Below are positions 13,724 to 21,727 of a stretch of 23,784 nucleotides of DNA, piece by piece. The notes below the pieces were generated by a model. The model made no database searches, was not told where the DNA came from, and saw only the letters and a program-made list of their open reading frames with translations. Both the position numbers and the translations under genes were made by a program. Where the stretch lies: the NCBI GenBank assembly GCA_045636265.1, contig JAZTXD010000150.1, positions 1 to 23,784 of the forward strand, given 5' to 3'. Within the stretch, counting starts at the first letter, position 1; every line of letters begins with the position of its first letter. Origin of the DNA: Flemingiibacterium sp045636265. GTDB lineage: Bacteria > Bacillota > Clostridia > Oscillospirales > CAG-272.

Positions 13724-15259
13724 TTACTCCTTTACATCCGCGACATTTTCGGCGGTAATCCGCTCGCCGTCCTGTCCGGTCATTTTTACGTTGTTTACGG
13801 TAACTTTATCTACACAGTTAAAATACAGTCCGTGCTTTGACATAGGCTCAACATAGTCCATGAGCGCCGGATATCCGCGTGAAGCGTCGACTTTAAACGA
13901 AAAGCTTATGTTTTCGAGCGTTACACTTCCTATTGGCTGCTCGGGCAGACCGTAGAAAAATCCTGCTGCCCACTCGCAGTCGGTGCACCTTATATCTTGG
14001 AATGTGAATGCGCCGAGATACGGTGTTGTATCGTCAACGGGATGTGGCTCTTTGCTCCACACGATTTCGTCGTGCCCGTCGGGATCACAGTAGTAATACA
14101 TATTTATAACAAGCGGCGCCTTGACGTTTTCCATTATGATATTGGAAAACTCCACACCGTCGATAACGGCGTGTTTTCCGCGTCCTCGGCGAGTCTTGAT
14201 GCGAAGACCGCGGTCGGTATGTTTAAAATAGCACTGTGTGACACAAAGCTCTCTAACACCGCCGGACATCTCACTGCCGAGCACCACGGCACCGTGTGCA
14301 TGCTCCATAAGACAGTTGCGTACAGTGTGGCGTATAGCGGGAGTCTGATACTTCATACCCATATACATCTTGCCGGATTTTATCGCGATTGCATCGTCAC
14401 CTACGGAAAAACGCATGCCGATGTAGTTCACACCGTCGCACGATTCGGGATCCGTACCGTCTGTGTTGGGGCTTTTTGGCGGCGCTTCGACAGCGGTATC
14501 AAGAAAGCTGATTTCTTTGGAAAAGTAGGGGTGGAAATTCCACGATGCAGAATTTCTGCCCGTGATACCGTGGAAGATCACATTTTCGCATCGGTTCAGG
14601 AAAACAAGTCTTGGACGTCCGAGCTTGCGTGCTTTCACATCGTTCCACCATGTGGAATTCTGCGCGTTGCCGTCTATTATACCGCGCCCGACAACCGTTA
14701 TGTTTTTCGCGAAATATGCGCTGATGAGCGGCTGTCTGCACTCGCACGGAGTGCCTTCCCAAGAGCTTATTGTGACGTCTTTGCCGTCTGCGCCCTTGAT
14801 TTCGCCGGGAAGTATTGGATAGTGCTCCTCGCAGATGTCACCGAGGAGTGTAGCTCCTTCTTTGAGCTCGAGAGTGATATACGACTTGAGCGTTATCGGG
14901 CGGATGAGATATGTGCCTGCAGGGACTGTGACACGTCCGTTCTCGGGGCACACGTTTATCGCGCTCTGTATAGCCGCCGTATCGTCCGTCACGCCGTCGC
15001 CGGCAGCACCGAAAACTCGGACATCAAAGCATGCGCTTTCGGTAAGGGTGTGTATATTCAGCGTGCAGTCGCCGACTGTAACCGAGTACTCCGTATCGGG
15101 AGCAAGATCGAAGAGAGAAAATACATTTGTGCAGACATTGGCATGTGCGGCTTTGCCGTCGAGCAGGACGTTGAATTCGTGCTCGGAATAGTAAGGGGAA
15201 GTGCTATCAAGCTCAAAGCAAGCAGAAACGCTTGTGACGCATAAAACGTGGAATTTCAT
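13724..15259 (-). CDS. Glycoside hydrolase family 28 (polygalacturonase-type) enzyme
   Basis: The 511-residue protein has an N-terminal fibronectin III-like module (about 1-75) and a right-handed beta-helix of family GH28. Catalytic motifs are NTDG (265-268), GDDAI (287-291), AHG (322 region, where GHG is usual) and RIK (353-355). The three aspartates that define the active site are intact. N-terminal VFGAAGDGVTDDTAAIQSAI is the usual pectinase entry into the helix. The layout resembles bacterial exo-polygalacturonases, which release galacturonate or digalacturonate from chain ends. There is no signal peptide, so it probably acts inside the cell on imported oligogalacturonides or related oligosaccharides. 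The ATG at 15259 has GAGGAA. The gene is translationally coupled to the nucleoside hydrolase gene. Confidence 0.9.
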   Translation of the reverse strand: MKFHVLCVTSVSACFELDSTSPYYSEHEFNVLLDGKAAHANVCTNVFSLFDLAPDTEYSVTVGDCTLNIHTLTESACFDVRVFGAAGDGVTDDTAAIQSAINVCPENGRVTVPAGTYLIRPITLKSYITLELKEGATLLGDICEEHYPILPGEIKGADGKDVTISSWEGTPCECRQPLISAYFAKNITVVGRGIIDGNAQNSTWWNDVKARKLGRPRLVFLNRCENVIFHGITGRNSASWNFHPYFSKEISFLDTAVEAPPKSPNTDGTDPESCDGVNYIGMRFSVGDDAIAIKSGKMYMGMKYQTPAIRHTVRNCLMEHAHGAVVLGSEMSGGVRELCVTQCYFKHTDRGLRIKTRRGRGKHAVIDGVEFSNIIMENVKAPLVINMYYYCDPDGHDEIVWSKEPHPVDDTTPYLGAFTFQDIRCTDCEWAAGFFYGLPEQPIGSVTLENISFSFKVDASRGYPALMDYVEPMSKHGLYFNCVDKVTVNNVKMTGQDGERITAENVADVKE

Positions 15260-15305
15260 ATAGTTATTCCTCACTTTTAAAATGTTTATATGGTGTGATA
15301 TTTAC

Positions 15306-15334
15306 ATTTTACCACTAAAGTTCGGCTTTTTCAA
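15306..15334 (-). promoter_or_regulatory. Sigma-A promoter of the GH28-nucleoside hydrolase operon
   Basis: On the minus strand, TTGAAA (15334-15329), a 17-bp spacer and TAAAAT (15311-15306) with an extended TGG. Confidence 0.75.
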
Positions 15335-15404
15335 GGCATAATGTTCTTTATTTGAAATTTTTATGTAAAATTCATAGAATATTAAACACTTTTAATTCGT
15401 AACG

Positions 15405-15413
15405 TGATATAAT
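15405..15413 (+). promoter_or_regulatory. Extended -10 promoter of the response regulator gene
   Basis: TGA-TATAAT at 15405-15413 with no good -35. It predicts a leader of about 117 nt, long for this window, containing AAAGTG (15453-15458) and CACTTT (15483-15488), which can pair. Confidence 0.55.
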
Positions 15414-15536
15414 GAATTTGGTTAGATTCTTAACGAAATTAACAATTTGACGAAAGTGTGAAATTGTGAACAACAAACTGTGCACTTTGTTACAGTTCTG
15501 ACAATGAAAAATATAGTGAAAGGATGTATATATACG

Positions 15537-16226
15537 ATGGCTACAAAAATTCTTGTTATTGACGACGATCTTAACATCTGTGACTTGCTCCGCCTTTATT
15601 TTGAAAATGAGGGTTATGAGGTGAAAACCGCAAACGACGGCGCTGAGGGCGTAAGCTTCTTTAAAATGTATGAGCCTGATCTCGTTCTGCTTGATATCAT
15701 GCTTCCCAAAAAGGACGGTTGGCAGGTTTGTCGCGAGATTCGCGAAATGTCTTCGAAGCCGATAATCATGCTCACTGCAAAGGGAGAGGTTTTCGACAAG
15801 GTTCTCGGACTTGAGCTTGGCGCGGATGACTTCATGGTAAAGCCCTTTGAAACCAAGGAGCTTTCCGCACGCGTAAAGGCTGTGCTTCGCCGCTACAGCG
15901 CACACGACAACATGAATGACGACGAAACTATCAAGTTTGACAATATCGAAATTTCCCGTCAGAAGTATGAGCTTAAGTTAAACGGTAAGTCGGTTGACAT
16001 TCCTCCGAAGGAGCTTGAACTTCTTTATTTCCTTGCAAGCAACTACAACCGCGTATTCACACGCGACCAGCTTCTTGTCAAGGTTTGGGGCTTTGACTAT
16101 CTCGGCGACTCGCGTACCGTTGACGTTCACGTTAAGCGTCTTCGCGAAAAGCTTGAGGGTGTTTCCGACAAGTGGATACTTAAAACTGTCTGGGGCGTTG
16201 GCTATAAGTTTGAGCTTCTTCAGTAA
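15537..16226 (+). CDS. OmpR/PhoB-family response regulator, orphan
   Basis: The 229-residue protein has a receiver domain (1-120) with acidic pocket D9-D11, phospho-acceptor D53 in LVLLDIMLP, the conserved threonine in IIMLTAKGE and lysine in MVKPFE. An OmpR-type winged helix follows (about 130-228), with PPKELELLYFLASNYNRVFT and RTVDVHVKRLREKLE. It is WalR/PhoP-like in overall character. In-frame codons further upstream lack a ribosome binding site; GAAAGGA precedes the ATG at 15537. No histidine kinase gene lies on either side, so the partner kinase must be elsewhere or absent. A palindromic hairpin follows, suggesting a single-gene unit. Confidence 0.93.
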   Translation: MATKILVIDDDLNICDLLRLYFENEGYEVKTANDGAEGVSFFKMYEPDLVLLDIMLPKKDGWQVCREIREMSSKPIIMLTAKGEVFDKVLGLELGADDFMVKPFETKELSARVKAVLRRYSAHDNMNDDETIKFDNIEISRQKYELKLNGKSVDIPPKELELLYFLASNYNRVFTRDQLLVKVWGFDYLGDSRTVDVHVKRLREKLEGVSDKWILKTVWGVGYKFELLQ

Positions 16227-16238
16227 TTCGTTTTTTGC

Positions 16239-16264
16239 CGAGCCGTCCGCATGCGGACGGCTCG
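16239..16264 (+). terminator. Terminator-like hairpin after the response regulator gene
   Basis: A perfect 26-bp palindrome (CGAGCCGTCCGCA and its complement) folds to a stable GC-rich stem. The T-run after it is short (GTTTG), so termination may be incomplete and pcp could be partly read from upstream. No separate pcp promoter is convincing. Confidence 0.65.
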
Positions 16265-16307
16265 TTTGCTCCAGTGACTGTTAGTAAAGATATTTAACGG
16301 AGTAAAA

Positions 16308-16895
16308 ATGAAAAAACTTCTTATAACCGGATTTGAGCCTTTCGGCGGCGAGGAGATAAATCCCTCATTTGAGGCTGTTTGTCTGCTTGGCGATGTTATC
16401 GGCGAGTGGGAGCTTACAAAGCTTTGTCTGCCTGTGGTGTTCACAGAGGCGTCGCGAACGGTAATAGCAAAAGCAGAGGAGATTTGTGCTGATGCCATAC
16501 TGTGTATCGGTCAGGCGGGGGGACGCGATGCGGTTACACCTGAATTTGTGGGGATAAACCTTATGCATGCAGCAATTCCCGACAACAGCGGCTACAAACC
16601 CACCGACGAGCCTATACTAAAAGGTGGAGCTGCGGCGTATTTTTCCACTGTGTCGGCACGCAAAATGGTAGATGCGATAAATGTGCTCGGTATTCCCTCA
16701 AAACCATCATACAGCGCGGGAACGTATGTGTGCAACGAGCTGCTTTACAGTACTCTTGCGCATTTTGACAAATCCCGAGTGAAAGTCGGATTCATACACG
16801 TTCCGTATATGACAGGGCAGGGGAAGGAAGGCGCGCCGACAATGCCGCTTGCCGATATGGTGAGAGCTATTACGGCGGCGATAGGCGAGCTTTGA
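16308..16895 (+). CDS. pcp: Pyroglutamyl-peptidase I
   Basis: A cytoplasmic cysteine peptidase of family C15 that removes N-terminal pyroglutamate from peptides. The 195-residue protein starts with the family signature MKKLLITGFEPFGGEEINPS. The catalytic residues are E79 in RDAVTPEFVGIN, C142 in SAGTYVCNELLY and H164 in VGFIHVPYM, in the usual order. Length is slightly below the usual 200-215. The ATG at 16308 follows ACGGAG. The gene for the large Ig/LRR membrane protein starts 28 bp after its stop, so the two probably share a transcript. Confidence 0.95.
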   Translation: MKKLLITGFEPFGGEEINPSFEAVCLLGDVIGEWELTKLCLPVVFTEASRTVIAKAEEICADAILCIGQAGGRDAVTPEFVGINLMHAAIPDNSGYKPTDEPILKGGAAAYFSTVSARKMVDAINVLGIPSKPSYSAGTYVCNELLYSTLAHFDKSRVKVGFIHVPYMTGQGKEGAPTMPLADMVRAITAAIGEL

Positions 16896-16923
16896 TATAT
16901 AAGCACCGAAAGGAGGTGTTGTG

Positions 16924-19899
16924 ATGTCGGATAATTTTAATGAAGATATGAAGCCTGTGTTTGAAAACGGGAATATACTGCCGGAGATTGAGGTTATCAG
17001 ACTTGGCATGGATATTTGCTCCGAGCTTGATCTGTGTGCAAGGGAGAATATTGCACACGGTGCCGTATCAGAAGAGAATATCTTCGTTTATGAAAACGGA
17101 ATATACACCCTTGGACAGGGAGAGGAGCTTTTTGATGCGGAGCGGGATATCCGTCTGCTCGGAGAAGCTATGTATGTTCTCTCTGGCGGAGAGCGAGGGG
17201 ACAGCCAAGCAGTTTTTGAGGACGTCCTTTCAGAGCTTTCAGATGAGCTTGCACAAATTCTGAAAAAAACGTGCATGCCGCAAAATGAGGATGTGTATGC
17301 CGATATTTCCGGTATGAAAAAAGACCTGATGACAGTTTATGCCGCCAAGTATTTTGACGGGATAGATGTTAGCGTATCGGACGAGATAACACCCTCAAGA
17401 GATACAAATGCCTTGCTTTATCATAACGTGAGGCAGATGAAAAAGAATACGCAGAAAGCCCCCGGAACCGCAGAAGCTGATCTTAACGATACTATTATGG
17501 CAGAAGATTTCGGGGTTCAAGCTGAATACACATTTGAGGACGCTCTTGACGATGCGTTTTACGAAGACGGTGACTGCGATGAGGACTCTTACCGCACAGC
17601 TGTTGAAGCGGGGGCATCTGTTACCGCTGCGGCTAAAATAATGCAAGGTCAGAGTGGACGTAAGTCGAAGAAAAAACGTATTGCGAATCCGTATGACAGA
17701 AAGAGGAGCAAAGCGTTCACGCTTATTTTGACGCTTGTCATTATGCTTATGCTTCTTCTTGCCGCGGCAATTCCGATACTCGGATATGTCAAGGGGATTT
17801 CCGAGAGAAACAAGGACGCAGAGGATACCACTGCGACACTGGCGGATACAACTGTTGCCGGAGTTGAGATACTCTCTGTTCCCGACAGACTCTCGTATAA
17901 CATAGGTGATATCGTAGACACAAACGGACTTGTGCTTGCTGTAACCTATGAGTCGGGAAGAGTTGAGCATGTTTCGGGCGGATATACTGTATCGCCAAGC
18001 AAGATTACCGAGAGCGGAAAGCAGGATATAACGCTCAATTACGGTGACTTCAGTGTGACGTACAGCGTCGAAGCCTACAGTACGGAAATCGAAAGCATTA
18101 TCATCATATCTTTGCCGGAACGCACAGAATTCGAACTTGGCGAAGCGATAGATTTCACCGGACTTGTTATTGATCTTGTTTACTCGGACGGTATGAGAGA
18201 AAGCCGACAGAGCGGATTTGTCTGTGAGCCTAATGTGGCGGATGTCGTCGGTGAGCAGAACATTACGGTTTCATTTGAGGGAAAAGAGGCAATGTTTACG
18301 ATAACTGTAAACAAGCCCGAGGTCGTGGTTGAACGCATAAGCTTGCGTACAAAACCGAGCAAGACAGTCTATGAGGCAGGACAGTCTGTTTCAATGAGCG
18401 GATTTTCACTTACAGTTCACTATTCAGACGGTACGAAGAGAATAGTCACAAGTGGCTATACTTATACTCCGCATGTATTAAACAATGTGGGCGAAGAAAA
18501 TATAACGGTATCGTACGGCGGCAAAACGTTGGCGTTTGCCGTTACGGTCAATAAACCGACTCCTGTGACTGTTACCGATATCGACATTGCAAAAATGCCG
18601 GATAAGACTGTCTATAGCGTTGGCGAGGAGTTTGCACCGCAGGGCCTTGCGCTTACGGTGAGATATTCAAACGGAACAGAGAAAACGGTCACCGAGGGTT
18701 ACAGTTGCAGTCCTACTGTATTTGGCAGTGTGGGAAAGCAAAGCGTGACTGTCACATATGAAGGAAAAACGGCGGTGCTTGACGTTGCTGTAACTGCTTC
18801 CGTATCGGGAATAGAGCTTGTAACATTGCCCGACAGAGTAGCATATACTGTGGGAGATCCTCTTGATACTGTGGGATTATCCGTACTGGTGAAATATTCG
18901 GACGGCTCGGAGAAGATTATTGACAGCGGATTTGTTTGTTCTCCCACGGTGCTTTCAAGCGCGGGAGAAGTTCAGATTATGCTGACATTTGACGAATTTT
19001 TCGTTGCGTTCACAGTTACGGTCAGCGAGCCGTTTTCTACCGGAGGCGATTGCGGAAGCCGTGTTGAGTGGACACTTGTCGGTTCGGTTCTCACAATATC
19101 CGGAAACGGTGAAATGTATAATTTTGAAGAGTACGGCGCTCCGTGGAGCCAATACAGCACACAGATAAGCAAAATTATTGTTGAAGACGGTGTTGTGTCG
19201 GTTGGAGAATTTGCTTTCGCACATACTTCTGCCCGCAGCGTAAGCCTCGGCAAATCGGTACGTGAGGTTGGAAACGGAGCTTTCTATAGCTGCAAGAATC
19301 TCACCGATATTTCAGTGTCTGATTCCAACAGATTTTTCAGCGATGTGAACGGTGTACTCCTGATGGGCAAAACAACGCTGATTGCATATCCGATAGGAAG
19401 AAGCGAAGCATCGTACACTATTCCGCGCGATGTTACGGCTATAGGCGGATACAGAGTGTTCTACGGCTCAAATCTCCGTGAGATTGTAATTACACAGGCG
19501 CTTTACAGTATTGACGAAACCGCTTTTGTGGGAGCGTCGAAGCTTGAAAAATTCACGCTCGGAAATGCTAAAGCAGGGCTTGAAGTAAAGGACGGAGTTC
19601 TTTATACAAAGAATTTCAATGCACTTATCTGCTATCCTTCAGCTAAGACTCAAAGCTCGTTTGCTGTTCCGGACGGAGTGGGCGTTATACGCGAAAATGC
19701 TTTTGCCGGCAATACAGGGCTTACAGAGATCGTTCTGCCGTCGAGCCTTTACCGCATAGATGCAAATGCTTTCACTGACACAAAAAATCTTACCGATGTT
19801 ACATATCGCGGCGATGAAAAATCCTTTGCAAAGGTGCAGATAAACGAGGGCAACGAGTCTGTTACAAGCGCAAAAATGACATTTGAAACACTCGAATAA
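16924..19899 (+). CDS. Membrane protein: degenerate kinase C-lobe, TM segment, five Ig-like repeats, BspA-type LRR domain
   Basis: This 991-residue protein has an unusual order of parts. Residues about 17-142 resemble the C-lobe of a bacterial Hanks-type kinase: EVIRLGMDICSELDLC, IAHGAVSEENIFVYENG, DIRLLGEAMYVLSGG, and a last helix LSDELAQILKKTC. The HRD triad is HGA (45-47), the DFG position is QGE (65-67), and the N-lobe is absent, so it cannot be an active kinase. An acidic linker and a KKKR-rich stretch lead to one transmembrane helix (about 264-287). Five Ig-like repeats of about 77 residues follow (about 312-385, 387-463, 468-543, 548-624, 627-702), each with a G[YF]..SP or similar turn and a final VTV strand. 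Residues about 706-985 form a BspA/LRR_5-type domain. AGGAGG fixes the ATG at 16924, and the spacer after pcp leaves no room for an N-lobe. Ig and LRR parts should lie outside the cell. Confidence 0.85.
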   Translation: MSDNFNEDMKPVFENGNILPEIEVIRLGMDICSELDLCARENIAHGAVSEENIFVYENGIYTLGQGEELFDAERDIRLLGEAMYVLSGGERGDSQAVFEDVLSELSDELAQILKKTCMPQNEDVYADISGMKKDLMTVYAAKYFDGIDVSVSDEITPSRDTNALLYHNVRQMKKNTQKAPGTAEADLNDTIMAEDFGVQAEYTFEDALDDAFYEDGDCDEDSYRTAVEAGASVTAAAKIMQGQSGRKSKKKRIANPYDRKRSKAFTLILTLVIMLMLLLAAAIPILGYVKGISERNKDAEDTTATLADTTVAGVEILSVPDRLSYNIGDIVDTNGLVLAVTYESGRVEHVSGGYTVSPSKITESGKQDITLNYGDFSVTYSVEAYSTEIESIIIISLPERTEFELGEAIDFTGLVIDLVYSDGMRESRQSGFVCEPNVADVVGEQNITVSFEGKEAMFTITVNKPEVVVERISLRTKPSKTVYEAGQSVSMSGFSLTVHYSDGTKRIVTSGYTYTPHVLNNVGEENITVSYGGKTLAFAVTVNKPTPVTVTDIDIAKMPDKTVYSVGEEFAPQGLALTVRYSNGTEKTVTEGYSCSPTVFGSVGKQSVTVTYEGKTAVLDVAVTASVSGIELVTLPDRVAYTVGDPLDTVGLSVLVKYSDGSEKIIDSGFVCSPTVLSSAGEVQIMLTFDEFFVAFTVTVSEPFSTGGDCGSRVEWTLVGSVLTISGNGEMYNFEEYGAPWSQYSTQISKIIVEDGVVSVGEFAFAHTSARSVSLGKSVREVGNGAFYSCKNLTDISVSDSNRFFSDVNGVLLMGKTTLIAYPIGRSEASYTIPRDVTAIGGYRVFYGSNLREIVITQALYSIDETAFVGASKLEKFTLGNAKAGLEVKDGVLYTKNFNALICYPSAKTQSSFAVPDGVGVIRENAFAGNTGLTEIVLPSSLYRIDANAFTDTKNLTDVTYRGDEKSFAKVQINEGNESVTSAKMTFETLE

Positions 19900-19905
19900 A
19901 ACAAG

Positions 19906-19935
19906 AACCCGGCGGCCTTATCGGTCGTCGGGTTT
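19906..19935 (+). terminator. Terminator after the Ig/LRR protein gene
   Basis: AACCCGGCGGCC (19906-19917) pairs with GGTCGTCGGGTT (19923-19934) through 12 pairs, two of them G-U, with a 5-nt loop and a short T-run. Confidence 0.75.
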
Positions 19936-19968
19936 GCTGTGTATCAGGTGTAAAAAGAGCGTGTAATT

Positions 19969-20259
19969 TTAATCGTCATATTTATGATTACATTTCGGGC
20001 ATTTCGGATAGTCGAAATCGTGCACGGTCTTGCAGATAGGGCAGGTCTTCTGCGGAAGTGAATCTTCGTCGGAGATGTCATCGACCGCATAAAATTCAAG
20101 CTTGCCGCACTTCGGACAGTAGAAAATGTTGGTTTCGAGAGCTCCGGCGATGAGGTTGGGCAAGTCGCCGAGAACCCATCCGGTCTTTCCAAGCTGTAAG
20201 CGCTCGCGCGCGAAGAATCTCATTTCCTCGCCGCAGCGAAGGCATGTTAAAGTTTTCAT
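19969..20259 (-). CDS. Zinc-ribbon protein
   Basis: The 96-residue protein has four CxxC pairs: CLRC (6-9), CPKC near 48-51, CPIC near 73-76 and CPKC near the C-terminus. These can form two zinc-binding sites. Small proteins of this kind are common in Clostridia and have no assigned function; many are nucleic-acid-associated or act as adaptors. The start at 20259 follows AAAGGA. It has a good promoter and diverges from a serine hydrolase gene. Confidence 0.85.
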   Translation of the reverse strand: MKTLTCLRCGEEMRFFARERLQLGKTGWVLGDLPNLIAGALETNIFYCPKCGKLEFYAVDDISDEDSLPQKTCPICKTVHDFDYPKCPKCNHKYDD

Positions 20260-20298
20260 GGCATGATCCTTTCGGATATGTATTTGTGGTGTGACCTT

Positions 20299-20327
20299 AT
20301 TATAGCATATAATTAGAAAAAATTCAA
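20299..20327 (-). promoter_or_regulatory. Sigma-A promoter of the zinc-ribbon gene
   Basis: On the minus strand, TTGAAT (20327-20322), a 17-bp spacer and TATAAT (20304-20299). Confidence 0.8.
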
Positions 20328-20360
20328 CATTATTTCAAAAGATGCAATAAACAATTTCTA

Positions 20361-20389
20361 TTGACTTCGAGGGATATGAGTGGTAGAAT
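20361..20389 (+). promoter_or_regulatory. Sigma-A promoter of the serine hydrolase gene
   Basis: TTGACT (20361-20366), a 17-bp spacer and TAGAAT (20384-20389) with an extended TGG. Confidence 0.75.
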
Positions 20390-20432
20390 GTAAGTGGAAT
20401 AATAACTGTCACTAATATTAGAAGGGGCTACT

Positions 20433-21470
20433 ATGGATTTCACCAAACTTGACCAACAGATTGACGATTACTGCGAAAAAGAAAGCATAATGGGCGTTCT
20501 TCGTGTGAGAGTTCGCGATAAGTTAGTTTACAAAAAGGATATCGGTGTGGCGAATATTGAAACGGGCGAGAAATTTACCGATAAGTCCGCGTTTACATTC
20601 TATTCGATATCCAAGCCGTTTTGCATACTCGGTATAATGAAGCTCGTTGATGCGGGACTTGTTGATCTTGACGCGCATCCGTCCGTGTATTTGCCGGAGG
20701 CGAAATGGTTTGACAAGAGAATCACTCTGCGCATGATGTTCCACCACACAAGCGGTCTGCCGGAATTTCGTGAGATACCGGATTTTTATCAGCAGGCAAC
20801 AAGCGGTGAATATTCGTATGTTGCGCGTGAGGCGCTCATTAAGCTCGAAAAATGTCCGATGCACTTTGAGCCGGGCACGCAGGGCGAATATGCGAATATC
20901 AATATACTGCCGGCGGCGCTTATTATTGAGAATATTACGGGTATACCTTATTCAAAATATATGGAAAAAGAAGTTTTCACGCCGCTTGGAATGGAGCGTA
21001 CAGTGGTTGATAACCCGAATCTGTACATCCCGAACAGAGTAAGCGGACACGATCTTGTAGACGGAAAGCTTGTGAGAGTACCCAAGGGATTTGGCAGCAT
21101 GTTCGGTGCCGGCGATATTGTCGGAACGGCGGATGACCTTTACAGACTCAATCACGCGATAAAGCATAAGCTTCTTGTCAGTGAGAAGGCATGGGAGGCG
21201 ATTCTCACGCCCTCACCGCTTAATTGGTTTGGACTCGGATGTGCAATTGTTGACTGGCATAAAAAGCACCGCATACAGCACAACGGCGGTTCATCCGGAT
21301 TCAGAACTCTGCACGTTCAGCTTCCTGACGATGATTTTGATTTGATCTTTTTGTCAAACTGCGGCTTTGGAAACGCTCGTGCCGACATACTTGAAATGGT
21401 TCACGAGGCATTTTACGGCGACGGAACACCTATTGGTGAGATTGTCGAAATGGATAAGGGATATATTTGA
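20433..21470 (+). CDS. Class C beta-lactamase-family serine hydrolase
   Basis: The 345-residue protein belongs to the penicillin-binding/beta-lactamase (PF00144) fold. The catalytic SxxK is SISK (58-61), the YxN is YAN (153-155), and the third motif reads HNGGSSGF in place of the usual KTG or HxG. HHTSGLPEF (104-112) is the typical segment after the active site. It has no signal peptide or membrane segment, so it is probably cytoplasmic and unlikely to be a drug-resistance beta-lactamase. Relatives include esterases, D-aminopeptidases and transacylases. The ATG at 20433 follows AAGGGG. It stands alone between its own promoter and terminator. Confidence 0.88.
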   Translation: MDFTKLDQQIDDYCEKESIMGVLRVRVRDKLVYKKDIGVANIETGEKFTDKSAFTFYSISKPFCILGIMKLVDAGLVDLDAHPSVYLPEAKWFDKRITLRMMFHHTSGLPEFREIPDFYQQATSGEYSYVAREALIKLEKCPMHFEPGTQGEYANINILPAALIIENITGIPYSKYMEKEVFTPLGMERTVVDNPNLYIPNRVSGHDLVDGKLVRVPKGFGSMFGAGDIVGTADDLYRLNHAIKHKLLVSEKAWEAILTPSPLNWFGLGCAIVDWHKKHRIQHNGGSSGFRTLHVQLPDDDFDLIFLSNCGFGNARADILEMVHEAFYGDGTPIGEIVEMDKGYI

Positions 21471-21482
21471 TGTAATTCATAG

Positions 21483-21510
21483 AAGAGTACGCCATGCGGC
21501 GTGCTCTTTT
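21483..21510 (+). terminator. Terminator after the serine hydrolase gene
   Basis: AAGAGTACGCC (21483-21493) pairs with GGCGTGCTCTT (21498-21508), one G-U pair, 4-nt loop, then TT. Confidence 0.85.
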
Positions 21511-21557
21511 GATTTGCGTCCGAAAAGCTAACATGACATAGGATGTAATAATTCTTG

Positions 21558-21584
21558 GTGGCACTCTTTTGGTGCGAGTGCGTA
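21558..21584. promoter_or_regulatory. Second, degenerate CIRCE-like dyad upstream of hrcA
   Basis: GCACTC (21561-21566) and GAGTGC (21576-21581) are the inner six bases of both CIRCE arms, with exactly the 9-nt CIRCE spacing. The outer three bases differ (GTG and GTA instead of TTA and TAA). It lies upstream of the promoter, with its centre 106 bp from that of the perfect CIRCE. Confidence 0.5.
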
Positions 21585-21624
21585 TCGGTTCATAAAATGT
21601 TAACACAAAATATATGATATAGTC

Positions 21625-21653
21625 TTGAATTTGGGGGCGCAAAGAGGTATACT
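21625..21653 (+). promoter_or_regulatory. Sigma-A promoter of hrcA-grpE-dnaK
   Basis: TTGAAT (21625-21630), a 17-bp spacer and TATACT (21648-21653). The start site should be near 21660, just before the CIRCE element. Confidence 0.85.
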
Positions 21654-21663
21654 ATATACAGAT

Positions 21664-21690
21664 TTAGCACTCGAGAACAAAGAGTGCTAA
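21664..21690. promoter_or_regulatory. CIRCE element (HrcA operator)
   Basis: TTAGCACTC, a 9-nt spacer and GAGTGCTAA match the CIRCE consensus at all 18 positions. It covers about +4 to +30 of the predicted transcript. HrcA, encoded directly downstream, is the repressor that binds it. Confidence 0.98.
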
Positions 21691-21727
21691 ACGCAACCCA
21701 AAAAGATGTGAAAAAGGAGTGATATGC

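Noticed and set aside
13997..15244. 415-codon plus-strand frame opposite the GH28 gene
   Set aside because: The GH28 motifs on the minus strand are unambiguous, and the plus-strand frame lacks a ribosome binding site and recognisable motifs.
17858..19030. CRISPR-like or tandem DNA repeats in the Ig-repeat region
   Set aside because: Similarity is at protein level with a period of about 77 residues; the DNA copies are diverged and there are no spacers.
20433..21470. Antibiotic-resistance beta-lactamase
   Set aside because: There is no signal peptide and the third active-site motif is not KTG; a cytoplasmic esterase or peptidase-like role fits better.
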